DNA of 64,000 bases, taken from NCBI RefSeq assembly GCF_001625215.2, contig NC_030387.2, positions 32,821,606 to 32,885,605 on the forward strand, read 5' to 3'. Every line of letters begins with the position of its first letter. Position 1 is the stretch's first letter. A program made the translations under genes and the position numbers. A model generated the notes under the pieces. It had not been told where the DNA came from and ran no database searches. It worked only from the letters and a program-made list of their open reading frames with translations. Source of the stretch: Daucus carota subsp. sativus. Taxonomy: Eukaryota; Streptophyta; Magnoliopsida; Apiales; Apiaceae. Positions 58,284 to 64,000 of this stretch are shown piece by piece.

Positions 58284-58698
58284 CATAAACGTACTGCTAG
58301 GCCACGTGGCAGTTTCCTATTGGCCACATAGCAATTATTACAGCCGTTTCTAATTTACTTCTCCTCAAAAGACGCGTCGGTGCAACTCCCAAGACACGCC
58401 ACCCGTCTGAATTCCGCACATCTCGACCGTTTCACCATCCCTTGACCCGGGCTATAGCCTTACCCGGATCCAGAAATGCGGAAGAACAGCCGACCGATGA
58501 GGCCCACTCAACCCGGGCAGGATGGCGAAAGCGCGACACCCCTACCCCCACCCGGATCTACTCAGAATGAAAAGCGAACAACTCATATATCTACCCGGGC
58601 CGGGGGGCAACAATAAGCCTGTACTCTCATCCGGATCCACTCGACCGGGGAAACAGCACTGAAACTACACTTTACTCCCTCACATAGAAAATCTATAT

Positions 58699-58716
58699 AA
58701 GGGAGTGGGGGGCAAA
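58699..58716 (+). other. Gypsy polypurine tract
   Basis: AAGGGAGTGGGGGGCAAA directly before the 3' LTR. Confidence 0.8.
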
Positions 58717-59397
58717 TGATAGGGTATAACCCGGTTAACCAACACCCGGGTCCTTCAGGAGCAGCACCCGGGTCCTTCAGAGGAACCTCCACCCCGGGTA
58801 GCCACCAACACCGCAGGGCATCCCCAGCCTTGACAGGTGAAACAACCCGGACATGATTGCTTACCCGGGCACATGAAACTTACTACTCACCCGGATACAC
58901 ATGTACCAGCCGACACTTGCTGCACAAGGCGCAGACTGACACGATAAAGACAAACGTAACGGTCAACTACTGGCGATAGAGACAAGCCAAGGAACATTCC
59001 AAAATACTACTCCTAAGCTGACACCTGGACACGTGTAGGGGATCAAACCCCTACACGTGTAGGACCAGGATCCAGGTACGCACCCTTAAACCCTAATCCT
59101 TGGCCTATAAATAGGACCAAGATCAGGAGTTCAAGGGTAACTCTCTCTTTACACTTATTTTACACACACACTCACACTCAGCATATATTCAAACACTCTC
59201 AGCCACCAGTCACCAGCAACCACCATACATACATCTTCTCCCACCACACATAGATAACACTTTCTCTAATCTTTATCCTTCCGAAACCCGCGCTTACTCT
59301 CACGCCGGAGGCGCTTTGGGGCAAAACCCCCCCGCCGGCGTTGTTTTGTAGGCTCCCATCCAGCAGCTACACCACGGAACCACCAGTCACGGCGGAG
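58717..59397 (+). repeat. Gypsy 3' LTR, 3' truncated
   Basis: 681 of 712 bp. It reads the same as the 5' LTR up to GGCGGAG and then passes directly into UGT coding sequence. The missing tail includes the TTATCA terminus, so the end was removed by deletion or rearrangement after insertion. Confidence 0.9.
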
Positions 59398-59522
59398 TCA
59401 GTATTCACAAATGTAACTTTGAGGCCTTGTTTTGCAATTTTTTGTGCAAGCTCCATCATGGGCATTACATGACCTTGTGCTGGATATGGTATAGCTAATA
59501 TATGTGGGATATTCATCTCCAT
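59398..59522 (-). pseudogene. UGT exon 1 fragment (UGT-B)
   Basis: On the minus strand, an ATG at 59522 opens 41 codons, MEMNIPHILAIPYPAQGHVM onward to VTFVNTD. From HILAIPYPAQ onward it is almost identical in nucleotides to the start of UGT-A. It stops at the Gypsy LTR junction. The remainder of the gene is absent, so it is a broken copy. Confidence 0.9.
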
Positions 59523-60770
59523 AATAATTGGCTGTATAATGGAGAATCACTTGTGATATGATTTTCATTCTAGCTCGAAGCTTGGGTAAACATATATAAT
59601 CCATTTGTGGTCCTTGCATTCGTCTTGTCTCTACTGTAACCATGCATTATTAGAGTCGTCGTAATAGGTTTCGATAAACCAGTCCATTTTCTCGTCCCCA
59701 TAATAGACCAAAATTAAAGCGGGCTCAACCCCCAACCCTCAGATTGTTAAGAGCGAGCTCGAAAAAACAACTATATCGATTGCGATTTTTGATATGGGGG
59801 TTGGCTCTGGTCCATACGAGATATGGTCCATTGATACTCCTAGTTGGCTATAATCACGAAGTTTGTTTTTAGTGTGCGAGACGACTTGATTTTTCCATAA
59901 AAACCCATACTTACAGTGTCCATGTATAGAAGTATATCTCTGACTTTATTTTGCGCCAGGCAGCATCCTTTGGCGAGACGGACAAATTGTTAGTGACAAT
60001 CATTCATCATCATAATTTTATACGACAAAAAATAATATTAGAATCATGGCATTGTTCACGGGATATGCATAATAATCTCGCATCACATCTTCGAGAAATT
60101 CTAATGTTTTTGGCGCACGCGGATTGATGGTTGAATACCGACGACCCTAGCATGAAATCAACTTGTTTGAGATCGTTATATGCAACTTGATGCATCCCGG
60201 AGTCAAATCCAAAAATTATTGTCAAATCCTAATTGATAATGTTTTGATTAGTTATATTTACATTAATAATTACTGGATCTTCTGTTTGCATATAAATTGA
60301 AACCAATAATTTATTTATCATATTATCTGGAGATATAAATTTGGGACGAGATTTGAGACACGTAACATTACTCACATAATAACTAATGGTATTTTTGAGT
60401 GTTAGTTAAAAATATTTGACTAAGTTGGATCGGTAAGAAATTGAGTAAAATTTGTCTATTTTGGTATTATTATATTTTAAAAATAATATATTATTATTAT
60501 TTCAAGTTATTATAAATATAATATATGAATTTATTTGGTTAAAATTTTGTTACGCGTGTTTAGATCGGTTGGCTAATTAAATATAGCCAACATCAGTGAA
60601 TTACCTATATTCTTAAATAAAAACAATTCATTGGAACACACAAAATTTTATATATTATTTATAGTGTTTTATAATAATATGATTTATTAAAATTTAGATA
60701 CTTTAAGTTTTGCAGGGTTGCCCTAAATAAAAATTTAGCTCATAATGAAAATAAAGTAAAAGGAAGTTTA
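59523..60770. other. 5' flank of UGT-B and spacer
   Basis: This was the promoter side of the lost UGT-B gene. No gene or bounded repeat recognised in it. Confidence 0.4.
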
Positions 60771-61264
60771 CTGCAGAGCAGTGTTGTAAAAAGCGCAAAT
60801 CGGTCCTAAGCGGTGAGGTGACCTTCTACTCTTCTAGCGCTTAAGTGGATAAGCGGATGCTTAAGCGGAATTTTAAGCGGGTGATTAAGCGGAATAATAA
60901 TATATATTTAAAATTTTATAAATAATAATATTATATATAAAATTAAAATTATAAAATAATTAAGTGATAAGAATTTAAACATAAAATGTTTTTGATCAAA
61001 AAAGATATTTTTAATATTTTATTATAATTTTCATGATATTTATAAAAAAAATATTTATATTTAAATATAAAAAATTAGCAAGTCAACATCATTCTGACCG
61101 CTTAATCCGTTTAATGTCCGCTTAATCCGCTTAATAGGCCGCTTAATGTTAAAAAACGCTTAATTTCCCGCTTAATGTAAAATCAAAGTGTTTTACCTTC
61201 CGATTCCGCTTAAGCGCCCGCTTAGACGGCCGCTTAATGCGCTTTTTAGAACACTGCTGCAGAG
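60771..61264. mobile_element. hAT-type MITE with 8-bp TSD
   Basis: Element 60779-61256 (478 bp) with perfect 8-bp target duplications CTGCAGAG at 60771-60778 and 61257-61264. Terminal inverted repeats CAGTGTTGTAAAAAGCGC and (reverse complement) CAGTGTTCTAAAAAGCGC. Many CGCTTAA/TTAAGCG motifs crowd both ends, like subterminal transposase-binding sites of hAT elements. The interior is AT-rich and non-coding. Confidence 0.88.
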
Positions 61265-61538
61265 TGACGTTGCTGGTTTTTTCTCTGTTTCTCTCACCTG
61301 GAAATGACAAAATGACAACTGTGTTTGTTCTATTGCTAAAAAAAAAAAAAAACTGTGTTTTATTTCTAGAATAGACAGTAGTACTTATATATTATCACAA
61401 AAGGAGTAAATATGTCGGGATCAAATTTCCAAAATTGAAAAGTCAAATAAACAACCCACTAGTCATTACCCACGAAACACTTTATTCTCAGGAGTATCTT
61501 CATCCTAACAATAGGTGCTCACAATATGGGCGGCCAAA

Positions 61539-62184
61539 TGATCGACTAGGGTTAAAAATGGGGCGGGTTCGGGGCGGGGACTTCATTTCCCAGCCCCGCC
61601 CCACATAATTTTTTCCTGCCCCATCCCCGCCCCATTCCCCGCGGGGATTTATTTTTAATCCCCATCCCCGCCCCACCGGGGACTTAATATAATTTCGCCC
61701 CGCCCCGCCCCGCCCCGCTTCTATAATATTACACCTTTAAATAATTATTTTAAAATTAATTAATTTTTTCTTCAGAATTTAATAAAAATATAAGAGACAT
61801 GTATATTAAAAGCAAAAAACTAATTATAATATAAATCAAAGAGACATGTTATACATTGTAAAATTATAGTTTTGTGTATTAAAAATAATAATATTAAATA
61901 TAATAAATATATTATATTAAATATAATAAATATATTTTATTAAATATAATAAAAATATTATATTAAATATAATTATTTATTTATATTTAATATATGTGGG
62001 GCGGGGCGGGGAATCCCCGCGGGGATTCAACAAATACCATACTTGCCCCATATTTTGGCGGGGCAGAAAATCATTCCCCGTCACTGCCCCATTCCCCATA
62101 TTAGCGGGGCGGATCTGCCCCATTCGGGGCGGGTTAGGGCGGGTTCCCCATTTTCCCCACCCCATTTTTAACCCTATGATCGAG
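61539..62184. mobile_element. MITE with G-rich ends
   Basis: Element 61547-62176 (630 bp). The termini TAGGGTTAAAAATGGGG and their inverted copy are flanked by TGATCGAC and TGATCGAG, an 8-bp duplication with one mismatch. Subterminal blocks are very GC-rich (GGGGCGGGTTCGGGGCGGGG at the left, a similar inverted block at the right) around an AT-rich core. Probably hAT-type and non-autonomous. Confidence 0.75.
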
Positions 62185-62389
62185 CCTTCAACCTGCCGTT
62201 ATGTTGAAAAGCCCTTAATTAAAATATTCAACTTCTAGGCTTATTGTCTCTACTCAGGTCGGCAAATATATAGTGAAATCAGTGATACGCAAAATAGAAA
62301 CCGGGATAAATAAACCGAGGCAAAAAACTTTCATTTCGTAATTACCGAAAGAGAACAAAGTAGTTGCATTCACTTCAAAGTAGTTGCAT

Positions 62390-64000
62390 TCACTTTAAAT
62401 ATTCAATAAAATTGCTCAAGTTCTTGTTAGAGCAGCCATCTCTTGAAACAGCATTGACAACCTTTTCTTTAAGATTCATAGCTCTTTCTTTGAAATTGTT
62501 GTCGCCAAGTAGTTGCTCTACCTTGCTCTTGACTTCATCTTTGCTGATGATGCCATTTTCATTTTTGTCACATCTCAACCCGACCTTCCAAACATCACAA
62601 ATATACGTCTGATTAAAGAACTGGTCCGCAAAGTAAGGCCAGCACAAGAATGGCACTCCATTGCTTACACCTTCGACAGTAGAATTCCATCCGCAATGAC
62701 TTAAGAAGCAGGCAATTGAAGGATGTCGCAGAACTTTTACTTGAGGTGTCCAGCTAACCATTTTTCCACGACTTCCAATTCGCTCTTTAAATCCTTTCGG
62801 GTAAATGTCTGAGGTTTCATCAGTCATATCCGGACGTACAACCCACAAGAAAGGCCTGTTAGTGAGCTCGAGGCCTAGAGCCAATTCCTGGAATTGTATT
62901 TGATCAAAAATTGTGAAGCTCCCATGCGCAATGTAGATGACAGAGCATGCAGGCTGCTGATCAAGCCATGACAGACAGGCTGAGTCTTCTGGCCAGAAGC
63001 TGCCTTGCTTGTCTCCCAGCTTGTTGCTTGCTGAAAGTGGACCTATTGGCAACATCTCTGGAAATGATGTAAATGCTGCTGATTCCAGCTCGTAGGCAGA
63101 ATTGCACAATATCCATTTTGCAAGCTTCATATATTTGCTGCCAATAGCAAAAAGCTCAAACATAGCTTTCCTGGTAGCCAAGTCACTGAAACAGGCCCAT
63201 ACAAATGTTTCCGTGTTTAAGGGAGGCATTGTCGGTGATAGATGGATCATCTGCTTCTTTGTGACGTTCCCTGAAATTCAAAAGAAATTCAACAGAATAC
63301 TAATTATAGCTAGCTAGATTTATAGTGTAATCATAATTTATGAAGTTCTACTTAGCTATTTAAATAACTGGATTTTCTAGGGTGTACTAACAACCACTCT
63401 TTAGTTGGGTAGCGGATTTTTATTGATTTCAATTTGATTAATACTTAATGATGGTTCTTGCATGCAAAAAAACTCCACTAACAAAAATCTTTCATCTAAG
63501 TAAAAAGTAGTTGTTAGTGTGTGCCCACAGAGCGATTCTAGCTAAATAACATAAGCGAAGCAGTTAACTGAAATAGCAGGCACGAAGTCTCACCGTCATT
63601 TTCTATAATCCCATCTTCAAGTAACTTTGGAAGACTAAAAAACACGGCCATCTGTGCAGCAGCTGCAGGGCAGAAGGCTACTGCCTTTATCTTGAGCTTA
63701 TCTGCAATTTCAAATGCACATCCAATACTTATATCAGCAACGACACACGAGATTTTTCCATCATCCTCCGCTCTATTAATTTTTTCAATGACCTCCTGCA
63801 GCTTCCCTGGCATGAATTTGTGCATAGCTGCCGTTAACTTTCCAAGGTCTTTCCTGTCTTCCCCTGGTTCCAGTCCATCTGATATCGAAACCAGATGTAT
63901 CCCGTCTCCAAAGTCATTCTTCTTCGACAATGTACTCATAATCTGGTTGTGCACAAAGTCGGAATTCACAAATGTGACTCTGAGGCCATGCTCTGCAATT
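62390..64000 (-). CDS. UDP-glycosyltransferase, UGT83A-like (UGT-C), partial
   Basis: Second intact-looking family 1 glycosyltransferase. Exon 1 runs from beyond the window edge to 63594, exon 2 is 63270-62390. The intron is phase 1 at the same codon (DG|N) as in UGT-A. The window holds 428 aa; by alignment with UGT-A about 26 N-terminal residues, including the catalytic His, lie outside. The PSPG box reads WTPQ (UGT-A has WAPQ), then HCGWNSTVEGVSNGVP and a final DQ. Exon 2 is very similar to UGT-A. In the first exon and at FELFAIGSKYMK it differs more, so the acceptor may differ. No damage seen. Confidence 0.92.

Larger units (their letters stand above)
47008..59397 (+). mobile_element. Ty3/Gypsy retrotransposon, Tat lineage
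   Basis: 12.4 kb, distinctly GC-richer than its surroundings. The 5' LTR is complete (712 bp). The 3' LTR matches it over 681 bp with no difference I could see, then stops 31 bp short. A second RNase H in Pol, a long 3' region with tandem repeats and an antisense gene place it in the Tat lineage. GTTAC precedes the element at 47003-47007, but the other duplication is lost with the 3' LTR end, which abuts UGT sequence. The single stop in gag is noted under the Gag N-terminal entry. Confidence 0.93.

Overview
The window is nuclear DNA of a flowering plant, most likely a eudicot. The genes are intron-rich and the spacers AT-rich. The repeats are of plant type: Copia and Tat-type Gypsy LTR elements, a MULE, Stowaway, hAT-like and Harbinger-like MITEs, Helitrons and a tRNA-derived SINE. 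The species cannot be read from the sequence.

Layout. (1) 1149-18309, minus strand: a complete cohesin-loader gene, SCC2, rebuilt here as 28 coding exons with consistent phase (1,772 aa, with a plant-type PHD finger). Its introns hold a MITE, a 149-bp tandem duplication and a (GT)10 tract. (2) 19010-21317: a compact MULE with 65-bp terminal inverted repeats and a perfect 9-bp target duplication, carrying a GRF zinc-finger gene and a shrunken transposase gene. (3) 22156-23684: a MITE interrupted by a Harbinger-like element. (4) 25045-27100, minus: an F-box protein gene with an intron in its 5' UTR. (5) 27600-29216: a SINE and a broken repetitive gene. (6) 29446-36126: three Helitrons, one inserted inside another, flanking a complete UGT83A-like glycosyltransferase gene (UGT-A, 32866-34323). 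(7) 36648-43763: an intact Copia element (7.1 kb, TSD CATAG, uninterrupted gag-pol). (8) 43764-47007: a repeat-rich spacer with an ARM-repeat fragment, a hAT-like MITE and two near-perfect hairpins. (9) 47008-59397: a 12.4-kb Tat-lineage Gypsy element with identical-looking LTRs, an in-frame gag stop, gag-pol with a second RNase H, a tandem-repeat block and an antisense, spliced gene with its own TATA box. Its 3' LTR lacks the last 31 bp and is fused directly to a 125-bp UGT exon fragment (UGT-B). (10) 60771-62184: two MITEs, one with a perfect 8-bp TSD and one with G-rich ends. (11) 62390-64000, minus: a third UGT (UGT-C), running off the window.

Cellular genes: SCC2 works with SCC4 in cohesin loading, the F-box protein presumably serves as an SCF substrate receptor, and the UGTs are a local duplicated family of small-molecule glycosyltransferases reshaped by transposons.

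The most unusual signal is in the Copia element. The site where a tRNA primer should bind does not begin with TGG. Instead it is a perfect 16-nt complement of a segment inside the element's own LTR, oriented so that the LTR RNA could prime reverse transcription. This recalls the self-priming of fission-yeast Tf1.
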